From assembly GCA_900544765.1 (NCBI GenBank), contig UQWI01000008.1, forward strand, positions 1-64,000: DNA of 64,000 nucleotides, in the 5' to 3' direction. The stretch comes from an uncultured Eubacteriales bacterium (GTDB lineage: Bacteria > Bacillota > Clostridia > Oscillospirales > Oscillospiraceae). Each line of letters starts with the position of its first letter. Positions within the stretch are counted from its first letter, which is position 1. Made by a program: the position numbers and the translations under genes. This document shows, in pieces, positions 34,029 through 48,308 of the stretch. Below the pieces are notes generated by a model. It searched no databases, was not told the DNA's origin, and saw nothing but the letters and a program-made list of their open reading frames with translations.

Positions 34029-34744
34029 CACGCCGTGAGCGCGTCGCGGCGGCAGAATATGCGCTTGCGGTAGACGGCAAGGACCACGGGGATGGCGAAG
34101 ATTACTGCGCCTATCGTGTCTATGAAGGCGTGCTGCTTCACGAGCACGGTGCTGGCCATGCACAGCACGCACAGTATGGTGATGACTGCGCGCATCCAGG
34201 GCTTGAAGAGCTTGCTGTCGAAGCAGCAGATGATGTCGCCTATGCAGCCGAGGACGTGCATGCTGGGGAATACGTTCGTCGGCGTGTCCGCGGCCCAGAT
34301 GATGCTCATTATCCAGGTGCCGAGACTGTCCACCTGTACGTCCTGCGGCCTGAGGTGCTGGCCGTTAGGCACGAGCACGTCGAAGATGAGCGTGCAGCTG
34401 AGCGTAATCATCAGGTAGTACATCCAGCGCTTGAAGGCCTCGCCGTCGCGGATGAGCGTGGGTAGGCCGACGGCGGCGAAGAGCGGATACCAGATTACAT
34501 AGAACACCGCGAAGCCGGGCACAAACGGGATGTAATCGTCAAGCGGCAGGTCCGTGACCCAGTAGCCGCTGGTGGGCGTGTTCTGCTCGATGATGAAGAA
34601 CGCGGCGATGTAGACGGGGAAGTACAATACCAGCCAGGCATACTTGTGTGTGCGCACAAATTCAACGGCTGTCAGAAAAGCTTTGCGTATTATACCGGTC
34701 ACTCCTTGGGGATGCGAAAATTGTGGCTGTATGATATAATGCAT
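34028..34744 (-). CDS. PAP2-superfamily membrane phosphatase
   Basis: 238 aa, about six helices. The PAP2 signature appears as FPSMHVLG (His) and KQHAFIDTIGA (His/Asp), the arrangement of the PAP2_3 / inositol-phosphorylceramide-synthase-like group rather than the KxxxxxxRP form. Likely acts on lipid phosphates or phosphatidyl-headgroup transfer at the outer membrane face. The ATG at 34744 lacks a ribosome-binding site; a GTG at 34702 is close behind AAGGAG and might be used but sits too near it. Convergent with the flippase, divergent from gluQ. Confidence 0.8.
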   Translation of the reverse strand: MHYIIQPQFSHPQGVTGIIRKAFLTAVEFVRTHKYAWLVLYFPVYIAAFFIIEQNTPTSGYWVTDLPLDDYIPFVPGFAVFYVIWYPLFAAVGLPTLIRDGEAFKRWMYYLMITLSCTLIFDVLVPNGQHLRPQDVQVDSLGTWIMSIIWAADTPTNVFPSMHVLGCIGDIICCFDSKLFKPWMRAVITILCVLCMASTVLVKQHAFIDTIGAVIFAIPVVLAVYRKRIFCRRDALTA

Positions 34745-34767
34745 ATATCAACAGCTTATCAACGGTG

Positions 34768-35692
34768 ATGACAATGACGAAAATTATACGGGGACGCTTT
34801 GCCCCCAGCCCCAGCGGGCGGCTGCATGTGGGGAACATGGCCTCGAGCCTGCTGGCCTGGCTGGATGCCAGGAGCCTGGGCGGCGAGATGATATTCCGGC
34901 TCGAGGATCTCGACCCGGAACGCAGCTACATGGATTACGCGCGCCTCATGGCCGAGGATTTGCGCTGGCTGGGCCTCGACTGGGACGCGGGCTGGCCCGG
35001 GGACGAGGGATACTCGCAGGGCGAGCGCACGGAGTATTACCGCGAGGCCTTTGACGAGCTGGAGCGCCGCGGGCTGATATACAAGTGCTGGTGTTCCCGC
35101 GCCGAGCGCCTGGCCGCGAGCGCGCCGCATCCGGGCGAAGAGCACCCCGGCAGCTGCAAGTGCCGCTTCCTGGAGGGGGAAGAGCTGAACGCCAGGCTGC
35201 GCGGGAAACGCCCGCCCGCGTATAAGTGCGCCGTGCCGGATGAGGACGTGACCATCATAGACGGCCACTGCGGCGAACACACGCGGAACTTAGCGAGGCA
35301 GGGCGGGGATTTTATTGTCCGGCGCTCCGACGGCGTCTACGCCTATCAGCTCGCCGTGAGCGTCGACGACGCGCTCATGGGCGTTACTCGCGTTGTACGG
35401 GCCGAGGACCTGCTCTCCAGCGCGCCGAGGCAGCGCTGGCTCATCGAGACGCTCGGCTATACCGCGCCGGATTACGCCCACGCGCCGCTGCTGACCGCGC
35501 CTGACGGGCGCAAGCTGTCAAAGCGCGACGGGGACCTCAATATGGCCGAGCTGCGTAAGCTATATACGCCTGAGGAGCTGACGGGGCGCCTGGCGTATCT
35601 CTGCGGCCTAATCGACAGGATAGAGCCCGTCGCGCCGTGCGAGCTGGTGCCCCACTTCACCTGGGCCAAGGTGCCGTGCGGCGAGATAGACA

Positions 35693-35709
<17 letters not shown>
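34768..35709 (+). CDS. gluQ: Glutamyl-Q tRNA(Asp) synthetase
   Basis: 313 aa. A truncated GluRS paralogue without the anticodon-binding domain that activates glutamate and attaches it to queuosine of tRNA-Asp. RGRFAPSPSGRLHVGN (HIGH motif), FRLEDLDPERS, the zinc-type Cys pairs CWCSR and CKCR, YQLAVSVDDALMGVTRVVRAEDLL and GRKLSKRDGD (KMSKS motif). Start is uncertain: GTG 34765, ATG 34768 or ATG 34774, none with a good ribosome-binding site. It fits with queT/queH in the same window: the cell has queuosine to modify. The 3' end overlaps the convergent P-type ATPase gene by 17 bases. Confidence 0.92.
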
Positions 35710-38185
<2,476 letters not shown>

Positions 38186-38210
38186 AGAGTTATTTTAACA
38201 CACCCCGCGT

Positions 38211-38238
38211 AAAAATACAGGGAACGATTTCCCCTGTT
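38211..38238 (-). terminator. Terminator of DUF2200 gene
   Basis: Minus strand ACAGGGGAAATCGTTCCCTGT then ATTTTT; lies between DUF2200 and the P-type ATPase start. Confidence 0.7.
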
Positions 38239-38251
38239 TGTGTGGTTTTGC

Positions 38252-38611
38252 TCAGCTGCGCATGATTTTCTCGAGCGGGCGGCCCTTGGCGAGCTCGTCG
38301 CAGAGCTTGTCCAGGCGGCGGATGTCGCGCATCAGTGGGTCGGATATCTCCTCGATGCTGACGCCGCAGATTTTGCCCCCTATCAGCTCGCGCTTGGGGT
38401 TCATCGCCGGGGCCTGACGGAAAAAGTCGCCGTAGCTGATGCTTGAAGCGCGGGCGGCGTCTATCTCCTCGCGCGAATAGCCGGTGAGCCAGCCCGTCAC
38501 GGCGCACAGCTCGTCGAGGCTCCTGCCCTTGCGCTCGACCTTGGCCTCGAGCAGGGCAAAAACCTTTGCAAAACCCATGGAATACACTTTCTCGTTGTCC
38601 ACAGCCGACAC
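38252..38611 (-). CDS. DUF2200-family protein
   Basis: 119 aa. Matches the DUF2200 consensus along its length: VYSMGFAKVFALLEAKVERKGR, WLTGYSREEID, YGDFFRQAPAMNPKRELIGGKICGVSIEEISDPLMRDIRRLDKLCDELAKGRPLEKIMRS. Cytosolic, function unknown. Start at 38611 is GTG; a GTG three codons later has a better-spaced GGCAGG. Monocistronic. Confidence 0.88.
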   Translation of the reverse strand: MSAVDNEKVYSMGFAKVFALLEAKVERKGRSLDELCAVTGWLTGYSREEIDAARASSISYGDFFRQAPAMNPKRELIGGKICGVSIEEISDPLMRDIRRLDKLCDELAKGRPLEKIMRS

Positions 38612-38731
38612 CTGCCAAAAAGCGAGCTAATAATCACTCAGAGATTGTACCACATATACCCGTGGAAAGCAGTGAACAATATGTGAATTACTGAGAGAAT
38701 TTGTCCGCATGAGCGCGATTGAAGAAGGGTA

Positions 38732-38760
38732 TTGCAATTTTCCGGGCCCGGTGTTATAAT
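38732..38760 (+). promoter_or_regulatory. SigA promoter of FMN riboswitch/ribU
   Basis: TTGCAA, 17 bases, TATAAT. Confidence 0.85.
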
Positions 38761-38778
38761 ACTGACGAACCCAATAGA

Positions 38779-38892
38779 GCAGTCTTCGGGGCAGGGTGAA
38801 ATTCCCGACCGGCGGTATAGTCCGCGAACCTCGCTTGAGGCCGAATCGGTGTGATTCCGATACCGACAGTACAGTCTGGATGGAAGGAGACG
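38779..38892 (+). promoter_or_regulatory. FMN riboswitch (RFN element)
   Basis: Near-consensus RFN: TCTTCGGGGCAGGGTG, ATTCCCGACCGGCGGT, AGTCCGCGA, CCGAATCGGTG, GATTCCGATACCGACAGTA, AGTCTGGATGGAAGGAGA. It senses FMN and turns off ribU. A hairpin at 38929-38960 (TACGCCCGGAAGA with TCTTCTGGGCGTA) then TTAT is the likely expression platform. Confidence 0.97.
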
Positions 38893-38928
38893 CGTTATCT
38901 TTTTATTTCATTGCGCCTTTGAAAAGAT

Positions 38929-38960
38929 TACGCCCGGAAGAAGACCTCTTCTGGGCGTAT
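38929..38960 (+). terminator. Expression-platform hairpin of FMN riboswitch
   Basis: 13 bp stem with one mismatch followed by a weak T-run, 12 bases before the ribU ribosome-binding site. Confidence 0.6.
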
Positions 38961-38982
38961 TATCATTTCGGAGGTAAGAAAC

Positions 38983-39675
38983 ATGGATGCAAGAACCACA
39001 CCCACCGCAAAGAAAGTCGACACAAAGAAGCTCGCAACCCTTGCAATGCTCTCGGCTCTGGCCTTCGCGATCATGGCAGTCAGTAAGCTTTTGCCAAGCG
39101 TAGAGGGTTTCCTCGACTTCGACTTCAAGGACGTCGTTATCTGCATCGCAGGCTTTGTCTACGGACCGCTCTCCGCGCTCGCCATGATAGTCGTCGTCTG
39201 CATACTCGAGATGTTCTCACCCTTCAGCAGCAGCGGTATCATAGGCTGCATCATGAATATCGTCGCCACGGCCAGCTTCTGCTGCCCGGCCTGCTACATC
39301 TATAAGCACAACCACACGATGAAGGGCGCCGTACTCGGCCTTGTCACCGGCCTCGTGCTGCTCATCATAACCATGCTGGCGTGGAACTACTTCCTCACGC
39401 CTATTTACCGCGGCATGCCCCGCGAGGCGATCGCCGACATGCTCCTGCCGATTTTCCTGCCCTTCAACGCCGTCAAGGGCGGCCTGAACATGACTGCCAC
39501 CCTCCTGCTCTACAAGCCTGTGGTCGGCGCGCTCAGGAAGGCGAAGCTCATGCCCGAGAGCACCGGTCACGCCGCGCCCGTCGAGGGCAAGAAGCACCTG
39601 GGCATGACAATTGTCATACTCTTCGTGTTCATCACCTGCGTGCTCTTCGCTCTCAGCCTGCAGGGAATCATATAA
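38983..39675 (+). CDS. ribU: Riboflavin transporter RibU (ECF S component)
   Basis: 230 aa. Takes up riboflavin with the shared ECF module. KLATLAMLSALAFAIMAVSK, then LDFDFKDVVICIAGFVYGPLSALAMIVVVCILEM, the RibU D-x-(K/S)D-P motif region, then FLPFNAVKGGLNM in the last helices. About six helices, with a C-terminal hydrophilic linker and one extra helix. GGAGG 8 bases before the ATG. Controlled by the FMN riboswitch directly upstream. No ECF ATPase nearby. Confidence 0.94.
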   Translation: MDARTTPTAKKVDTKKLATLAMLSALAFAIMAVSKLLPSVEGFLDFDFKDVVICIAGFVYGPLSALAMIVVVCILEMFSPFSSSGIIGCIMNIVATASFCCPACYIYKHNHTMKGAVLGLVTGLVLLIITMLAWNYFLTPIYRGMPREAIADMLLPIFLPFNAVKGGLNMTATLLLYKPVVGALRKAKLMPESTGHAAPVEGKKHLGMTIVILFVFITCVLFALSLQGII

Positions 39676-39692
39676 GCCGATTAACGCAGCGC

Positions 39693-39726
39693 AAAAGCCC
39701 GCATCGAAAGATGCGGGCCTTTTTTC
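39693..39726. terminator. Terminator ribU/ATPase operon
   Basis: AAAAGCCCGCATC-GAAA-GATGCGGGCCTTTTTT; shared by convergent transcripts. Confidence 0.9.
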
Positions 39727-40432
39727 ATATCCTGCCGTAGGTGAAGTTGTCCGGGCTGCGGTACATATAGGTCTCGAGGGCGATGGGCTCGCCTATGTAC
39801 TTCGGGTCGCGGCCGTCGGCGAGGAACTCGTCGAGAAACTTCTTGCGCCCCGTGGTGTGCGCGATGGGGATGCCGGATTTGTCCGAGGTCTCGCGCAGTA
39901 TGTCGTAGCCGTGCCTGAGGTCGTCCGCGCTTGCGTAGGTGAGCAGGTTCGAGTTGTTGACGAAGCCGGTGACCTCCTGGCGGGCGAAGTCCTCCAGCTC
40001 GCCTTTGAGCTTGAGTATCTTCTCCGGCGTCTCGCAGCTCGGGCGGAACACGTTAACAATGTCGTAGACCTCGAGGCTGCCTGCGGGCAGGGCGGCGAAG
40101 TCCGTGTGGTAGCGCGCGAGCGAGAGCGCGCCCGCCTGGTCGCCGCCTACGTCGAACACGACGAGGTCCCAGTCCTGGTCGAAGGCCGAAGCCACGGCGG
40201 CGGGCATGTTGGTCTGCGTCACTCCGCTGCCGACGAAGGTGGGCGAGACGATGTTGACGCGCTTTTCGGTCAGCATGGGTATCTGGTCGGACATGCGGAA
40301 GTAGTCGTTGATGCGGTCCAAATCGACCACAAGCGTGCGCTTGCCCGCCTCCGAGGCCGAAATGGCCATGTTTATGGCCGTCTCCGTTTTGCCGGAGCAG
40401 TAGCTGCCGATGAGTATGATGACTTTTTTCAT
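39725..40432 (-). CDS. P-loop ATPase of unknown role (MinD/CooC-like)
   Basis: 235 aa. Starts KKVIILIGSYCSGKTETAINMAISASEAGKRTLVVDLDRIN: a Walker A loop GSYCSGKTE followed by a DxD strand, as in SIMIBI ATPases such as CooC and MinD, though the deviant Lys is not clear. Walker B-like LVVFDVGGDQAG near residue 92. The rest has FVNNSNLLTYASADDLRHGYDILR, a strand-helix pattern. No DNA-binding part. Last gene of the operon VanR/S-like, hypothetical, VanY-like, ATPase (3 bases after vanY-like). Role unknown. Confidence 0.75.
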   Translation of the reverse strand: MKKVIILIGSYCSGKTETAINMAISASEAGKRTLVVDLDRINDYFRMSDQIPMLTEKRVNIVSPTFVGSGVTQTNMPAAVASAFDQDWDLVVFDVGGDQAGALSLARYHTDFAALPAGSLEVYDIVNVFRPSCETPEKILKLKGELEDFARQEVTGFVNNSNLLTYASADDLRHGYDILRETSDKSGIPIAHTTGRKKFLDEFLADGRDPKYIGEPIALETYMYRSPDNFTYGRI

Positions 40433-40435
40433 TTA

Positions 40436-41215
40436 TTACTCTACCTCCTGAGGCAAAAGCCCCGCCTCCTCCAGATATTCCTCAAGGCAAAGGCCGTTTG
40501 CCATTATATACTCCGCAACTTCAACACCCACATAGCGGTAGTGCCAGGGCTCCCAGATGATGCCGGTCAGCTCCCCCTTGTCGGAGGGGTAGCGCTGTAT
40601 GAAGCCGAATTCTGCGCAGTGCTCTATGAGCCAGGCGTACTCGGGCTGCTCGGCAAAGCCGGAGTCGAGCGCGCTGTAGTCCCCTGTGACGAAGTCGACG
40701 GAGAGGCCGAGCTCGTGCTCGCTTGTGCCGGGCGGCAGCACGACCGTGGCGCCCAGGGCCTCGGCCTCCTCGCGGCTGTAGCCCTCGAGCTGGAAGCGGT
40801 AGACGCGGTTTTCGTAGAGCTCGGCCTGTGTGGCGCGGCTGCGCCAGGCGCTGGTGATGCGTATGTCCATCCCGTCGGCGCGCGCCGCGTCCAGCATGTC
40901 CTGCAGCGCCCCGGCCGCGCGTTCGTCAAAGAGATAGCCCTCGACGGTCGTGGTTTCAACCTCGTACTGTTCAGACAGGGGATACCGGGTGCTGGCTATG
41001 GCGAGCATCCACAGCTCGTCCTCGCCGTACATGGGTATGCTGGGCGTGGGAGAGGGCGTGGGCGTGGCCGGAGGCAGCGTGGGCAGGGGAGGCGCGTCAT
41101 TTTCAATGAGCGCTCCCCTGGGCGACAGCAGTTCCGGGTTTTCGCCGAGCCAGGCCAGCCCGTATGTGAGCAGGATTGCAAGCGCTATTGTGCTGATGGA
41201 TTTCCAGTGTGACAT
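40436..41215 (-). CDS. VanY-family D-Ala-D-Ala carboxypeptidase
   Basis: 259 aa. Trims the last D-Ala from wall precursors. N-terminal anchor (residues about 8-25), a Pro/Thr-rich linker (TLPPATPTPSPTPS), and the zinc peptidase core: SAWRSRATQAELYENR, GTSEHELGLSVDF with the SxHxxGxAxD-type site about residue 164, and IWEPWHYRYVG with the second His. The stop of the hypothetical gene upstream is 9 bases away. With the two-component system in the same operon it recalls VanRS-VanY, but VanH/A/X are absent, so it is not a vancomycin resistance cluster. Confidence 0.9.
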   Translation of the reverse strand: MSHWKSISTIALAILLTYGLAWLGENPELLSPRGALIENDAPPLPTLPPATPTPSPTPSIPMYGEDELWMLAIASTRYPLSEQYEVETTTVEGYLFDERAAGALQDMLDAARADGMDIRITSAWRSRATQAELYENRVYRFQLEGYSREEAEALGATVVLPPGTSEHELGLSVDFVTGDYSALDSGFAEQPEYAWLIEHCAEFGFIQRYPSDKGELTGIIWEPWHYRYVGVEVAEYIMANGLCLEEYLEEAGLLPQEVE

Positions 41216-41224
41216 GTTTCCCCT

Positions 41225-41977
41225 CTATGCTGCGGTGATTTGCGAGAGGACGAGCTCCAAATCTATCAGTATACTCGGAGCCGCGTCTTCGTATATGTTT
41301 ATATTTTCTATGTCGTAGCAATACATTTCGCCGGTTGAGCTCTCAACTTCAAGGCGCTGGCCGGGTTCAGCCCCCTCGGCTTCGATTTCCGCGGACGTGT
41401 ACTCCACAATGGAGGGCTCGCCGGTGAAGCCGAGCGCGAGCAGGATGCTCTGAAGAGCCGAGGACACATGCCCCTCAGCCTGGTTTTCGTACAGCTGTGC
41501 GTTGCGGAGTACGCTTGCGCTGTAATAGAGCTGGTATACGTCGAGCGTGTCGAGGTCGATGCGCAGACGTATCCAGTTGCTCCAGTCGCCCGTCCACTGG
41601 TGGTAGAACTCCACGAAGCGCAGCTCGTGTACCCCGTCGCTCAGCCTGTAGAAGTTGTAGCCCTGGGCGTCCTCGACGCGCACGTCGCCCTCGTCCATGA
41701 CGAGGGTGTCTACTATTGTGTTGTAGATTCGCGTACAGTTTACAAGTTCCGTGCTGCCCACTTCTGAGGCGTCCAGGTCCTGAAGCGAGAGCTCACCGTC
41801 GGAATAGCGGCTGTAGAGCCTTGCGCGCTCTGAGGCCGTCATGCCCTCGCCGGGATTGGATGGCGTGGCCGGGCCCTCGCCGCCGGTGAAGAGCAGCGGC
41901 AGCAGGAGACAGACGACGAGCAGCAGGCCGGTTACGGCAAAGGGCAGGATGCGGCTCAGGGAATTACTGCTTTTCAT
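41225..41977 (-). CDS. Membrane-anchored hypothetical protein of the VanY-like operon
   Basis: 250 aa. One N-terminal helix (about residues 10-30), then an extracytoplasmic part: STELVNCTRIYNTIVDTLVMDEGDVRVEDAQGYNFYRLSDGVHELRFVEFYHQWTGDWSNWIRLRIDLDT and a helical segment. I do not recognise a family. It overlaps the histidine kinase stop by 14 bases and precedes the VanY-like gene by 9 bases, so it is tightly co-expressed. Could be a kinase-associated sensor or a wall-binding partner (inference). Confidence 0.65.
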   Translation of the reverse strand: MKSSNSLSRILPFAVTGLLLVVCLLLPLLFTGGEGPATPSNPGEGMTASERARLYSRYSDGELSLQDLDASEVGSTELVNCTRIYNTIVDTLVMDEGDVRVEDAQGYNFYRLSDGVHELRFVEFYHQWTGDWSNWIRLRIDLDTLDVYQLYYSASVLRNAQLYENQAEGHVSSALQSILLALGFTGEPSIVEYTSAEIEAEGAEPGQRLEVESSTGEMYCYDIENINIYEDAAPSILIDLELVLSQITAA

Positions 41978-42929
41978 CCGAGGCCTCCCCCTTGAGCAGC
42001 ACGCGCACGGTCGTACCCTTGCCGGGCTCGCTTTCGAACTCCAGCTGGGTACCGTGCAGCTCGGCTATGCGCTGGCAGAGCGCGAGCCCGAGCCCGGCCC
42101 CGTTCTGGGCGCGGGAGCGGGACTTGTCTATCATATAGAAGGGCTCCGTTATGCGGCCCAAATCCTCCTTCTTCATACCGCGGCCGTGGTCGCGGACGTA
42201 GAAGGCGTAGCCACCGTCGACGTTCTTGCCGAAAAACTCGACGGTCTGGCCCTTGCGCGAGGCCTTCCTGGCGTTGTCTATGAGGTTTATCATGAGAGTT
42301 TTAAACAAGTCCGGCTCAATCCATACCTCGCCGGGCTCCCAGCGCATGTCCAGAGTCATGCCGTCGTTCGCGAGACTTGGTACGGTGACGGCGGCCACCT
42401 CGCGGATGAAATACGGCGCGTCGAAGCGACGGCGCTCTATGCCCTGCTTGCCGGAGACGATTATCTCCATCAGCTTGAGCGAGAGCGCCTCGAGGCGCTT
42501 GCCCTCGGAGAATATGTAGCCCGCCGCAGTGAAGCGGTTTTTCGGCGTCATTTCGCGCGAGCGGAGCATGTCCGCATAGCCGATTATCGCCGTGAGCGGC
42601 GTCTTGAGCTCGTGGGCAAAGGAGGCGATGAACTCCTCGCGGCGCTCCGCTGCATCGGTGAGGTTTGCCATCTCACCGCGGAGCTTGGCGTTTTCACGCC
42701 GCAGCTGCTCGCTCTCGTGCGTGTACGCGCGGTTCCGGCGCGCGCAGACGAGCGCAATGACGAAGCCCCCGCCCGTCGAGCAGCACAGCAGCACCAGCGC
42801 GTACAGCCCGAAGGCGAAGGAATCGCTCCTCGCGGCGATTATGCAGCCGCCGAGGCATATTATTACCGAGATAACGCCGGTGCCGGCGAGAAAAACGCCT
42901 GTGGGGAAGGCGCTGCGGCTAGATTTCAA
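41964..42929 (-). CDS. Sensor histidine kinase, intramembrane-sensing type
   Basis: 321 aa. Two helices (about 10-33 and 40-60) with almost no extracellular loop, then a short coiled coil (SEQLRRENAKLRGEMANL), HisKA with SFAHELKTPLTAIIGY (phospho-His), N-box LMINLIDNARKAS, G1 RDHGRGM, and G2 GAGLGLALC. Such short sensors usually sense via the membrane or a partner protein. It overlaps the response regulator gene by 11 bases and the next gene by 14 bases. Confidence 0.9.
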   Translation of the reverse strand: MKSSRSAFPTGVFLAGTGVISVIICLGGCIIAARSDSFAFGLYALVLLCCSTGGGFVIALVCARRNRAYTHESEQLRRENAKLRGEMANLTDAAERREEFIASFAHELKTPLTAIIGYADMLRSREMTPKNRFTAAGYIFSEGKRLEALSLKLMEIIVSGKQGIERRRFDAPYFIREVAAVTVPSLANDGMTLDMRWEPGEVWIEPDLFKTLMINLIDNARKASRKGQTVEFFGKNVDGGYAFYVRDHGRGMKKEDLGRITEPFYMIDKSRSRAQNGAGLGLALCQRIAELHGTQLEFESEPGKGTTVRVLLKGEASDEKQ

Positions 42930-43572
42930 GCCTGTATCCCACCTTATATATCGTCTTTATCTTGTCCTCCCAGTGCAGCTTCTTGCGAAGGCGCTGCACA
43001 TGGAGGTCCACGGTGCGGCTGTCGCCCATGTACTCGCCGCCCCAGATGCGCTCGTATATCGTCTCGCGGAAGAGCGCGATGTTCTTGTTCTGTATGAAGA
43101 GCAGAAGCAGCTCAAACTCCTTCGCGGTGAGCTGTATCGGCCTGCTGCCGCGCATGACGGTGTGCGAGCGTGTGTCTATCGTGAGCCCGCCGGCCTCTAT
43201 CTCATACTGGGTCTTGCCTGCGCGGCGGAGCACGGCCTCCACGCGGGCCAGGAGCTCCACTATCTCAAAGGGCTTTACGAGGTAGTCGTCCGCGCCCAGG
43301 CGCAGGCCCCGAACCTTGTCCTCCATGGAGCCCTTTGCGGTTATGAATATGACCGGTATGCCCATCGGCTTGATGAAGTCCAAGAGCTCATAGCCGTTGA
43401 CCTTCGGCAGCATTATGTCCAGCAGCACGAGGTCATAGCTCTCGCGCTCCAGCTTGTCCGCCGCTTCCATCCCGTCGTAGGCGCATTCACAGCTGTATCC
43501 GGCTTCGGTCAGGTTCATCTCTATGAGGTCGTTGATGGACTTTTCGTCCTCCACGACCAGTATCCTGTTCAT
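42919..43572 (-). CDS. OmpR/PhoB-family response regulator
   Basis: 217 aa. Receiver with VVEDEKSINDL (acidic pocket), LVLLDIMLP (phospho-Asp), FITAKG (Thr) and DDYLVKPF (Lys), then a winged helix (LTAKEFELLLLFIQNKNIALFRETIYERIWG...SRTVDLHVQRLRKKL). The ATG at 43572 with GGAGG 8 bases upstream is chosen; the frame extends 8 codons further. First gene of the five-gene minus-strand operon. Confidence 0.93.
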   Translation of the reverse strand: MNRILVVEDEKSINDLIEMNLTEAGYSCECAYDGMEAADKLERESYDLVLLDIMLPKVNGYELLDFIKPMGIPVIFITAKGSMEDKVRGLRLGADDYLVKPFEIVELLARVEAVLRRAGKTQYEIEAGGLTIDTRSHTVMRGSRPIQLTAKEFELLLLFIQNKNIALFRETIYERIWGGEYMGDSRTVDLHVQRLRKKLHWEDKIKTIYKVGYRLEI

Positions 43573-43648
43573 CCCAAACACCTCCGCCGGATACACTATA
43601 CCACAAATGCATCAAAATTGCATCATCCGACATTATTTGCGCAAAAAT

Positions 43649-46841
<3,193 letters not shown>

Positions 46842-46849
<8 letters not shown>

Positions 46850-47915
46850 CGCGCTCACCTCCGAGAGTGGCTATAAATCTGTCGAAGAGGCCCTCGCTGT
46901 CGCGAGGCCCTCCGTGCGCCTCCGGGTGGAACTGCACCGAGAAGGCGTTCAGGCCCGGATAATCCACGCCCTCGACGCTGCCGTCGTTGACGTTCACGAA
47001 GCGCAGCACGCCCGGCGTGGCGGCGAGCGAAGCCGCCTCCACTGCGTAGCCGTGGTTCTGGCTGGTGACGTAGACGCGGCCCGTCTGCAAGTCCTTCGCG
47101 GGCTGGTTCGCGCCGCGGTGGCCGAACTTCATTTTCGCTGTTTTCGCGCCCTGGGCGAGGGCCATCATCTGATGGCCCAGGCAGATGCCGAAGATGGGTA
47201 TCCTGCCCATCATGGCCCTTATCTGCGCAATTTCGCAGATGTTTTCGGCCGGGTCGCCGGGGCCGTTGGAGAGCATGACGCCGTCGTGCCCGGCGGCCAG
47301 GACTGTCTCCGCGCTCGTGTCATGGGGATACACCGTGACGGCGCAGCCGCGCTTTATTAGGCAGTCGGCGATGCTCTTCTTGTAGCCGTAATCCATGAGC
47401 GCCACGGAGTGTTTGGCGCCGGGGCAGGGGAGCTGCACCGGCTCCGCAACGCTCACGCCGTCCACAACGCCGGTGACAGCGTATGCCCGCGCGCGCGCCA
47501 GAAGCTCTTCCGTGGGGGGCTCTTCCGTAACGGCGGCGTTCATGACGCCGTGCTCGCGTATCTTCTGCGTGACGGCGCGGGTGTCTATGCCGGAGATACC
47601 GACGACGCCGTTTTTCTCAAGCAGCTCGCCGACCGTCATCTCACAGCGGAAGTTGCTCGGCGCATCGCAGTATTCGCGCACGACCACGGCCGAGCAGTGT
47701 ACGCGCGCGCTCTCGCAGTCGTCCGGGGCGATGCCGTAGTTGCCCAGCTGCGGGAAGGTGAAGCATATCATCTGCCCGGCGTAGCTGGGGTCTGTAAGGC
47801 TCTCGGCGGCGCCGGTCATGCCGGTGGTGAACACCAGCTCGCCCACGCGCTCTCCGCGCGCGCCGAAGCCCTCGCCTTCAAATATGGTGCCGTCGGCCAG
47901 CAGCAGGTAGGCCAT
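46842..47915 (-). CDS. carA: Carbamoyl-phosphate synthase small subunit
   Basis: 357 aa. Glutamine amidotransferase subunit. N-terminal CarA domain (AYLLLADGTIFEGEGFGA, TGMTGAAESLTDPSYAGQM), GISGIDTRAVTQKIREHG, and class I GATase with IFGICLGHQMMALAQGAKT (nucleophile Cys), TSQNHGYAV, and FHPEAHGGPRDSEGLFD (His/Glu). ATG at 47915 is 9 bases after AGGAG; the longer frame starts 14 codons earlier. Operon carA-carB, promoter at 48012-48040. Confidence 0.96.
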
Positions 47916-48011
47916 AAGCTCTTCTCCTCTCGTGAAGTAAAATGCTGCGATCAGCAAATTACGAATATTTATGCGTTGCCGGTCGTCTGCGCCGGCCAGC
48001 TTCTTATGTGT

Positions 48012-48040
48012 AATATACGCCGATTTTGCCTATAGGTCAA
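48012..48040 (-). promoter_or_regulatory. Promoter of carAB
   Basis: Minus strand TTGACC, 17 bases, TATATT. About 90-base leader, no PyrR-type attenuator recognised. Confidence 0.75.
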
Positions 48041-48142
48041 GCGATTTTTGAACGCCGCGCGCAGATTTAACTAGTGCATGAGTATAAACGAATTATGAAT
48101 ATATTTTCCCGGCATATTCACTATACGCAGAATGTGTCGAGG

Positions 48143-48171
48143 TTGACAATTTGCCTTGCCTGTGCTATGTT
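48143..48171 (+). promoter_or_regulatory. Promoter of GT2 gene
   Basis: TTGACA, 17 bases, TATGTT, followed within 4 bases by TGTGTTAAC repeats. Confidence 0.8.
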
Positions 48172-48174
48172 ATC

Positions 48175-48203
48175 TGTGTTAACTGTATTAAGTGTGTTAA
48201 CAC
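48175..48203 (+). promoter_or_regulatory. Candidate operator: repeated TGTGTTAAC with GTGTTAACAC palindrome
   Basis: TGTGTTAAC at 48175-48183 and again at 48193-48201 (18-base offset), the second copy extending to a perfect 10-base palindrome. Placed at the expected transcription start, where a repressor would act. Confidence 0.5.
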
Positions 48204-48308
48204 AGCTCGACAGGTTTTTCCTTAAGCCAAAATTAATGAAAAGTTGAAGGAGAATTTAAACTTTGTCGTCTATAATAATCCCCGCTATACAATAGAAGGA
48301 GGAGCGAC

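Noticed and set aside
39725..43572. Vancomycin resistance cluster
   Set aside because: Only a VanY-like carboxypeptidase and a two-component system are present; no D-Ala-D-Lac ligase, VanH or VanX.
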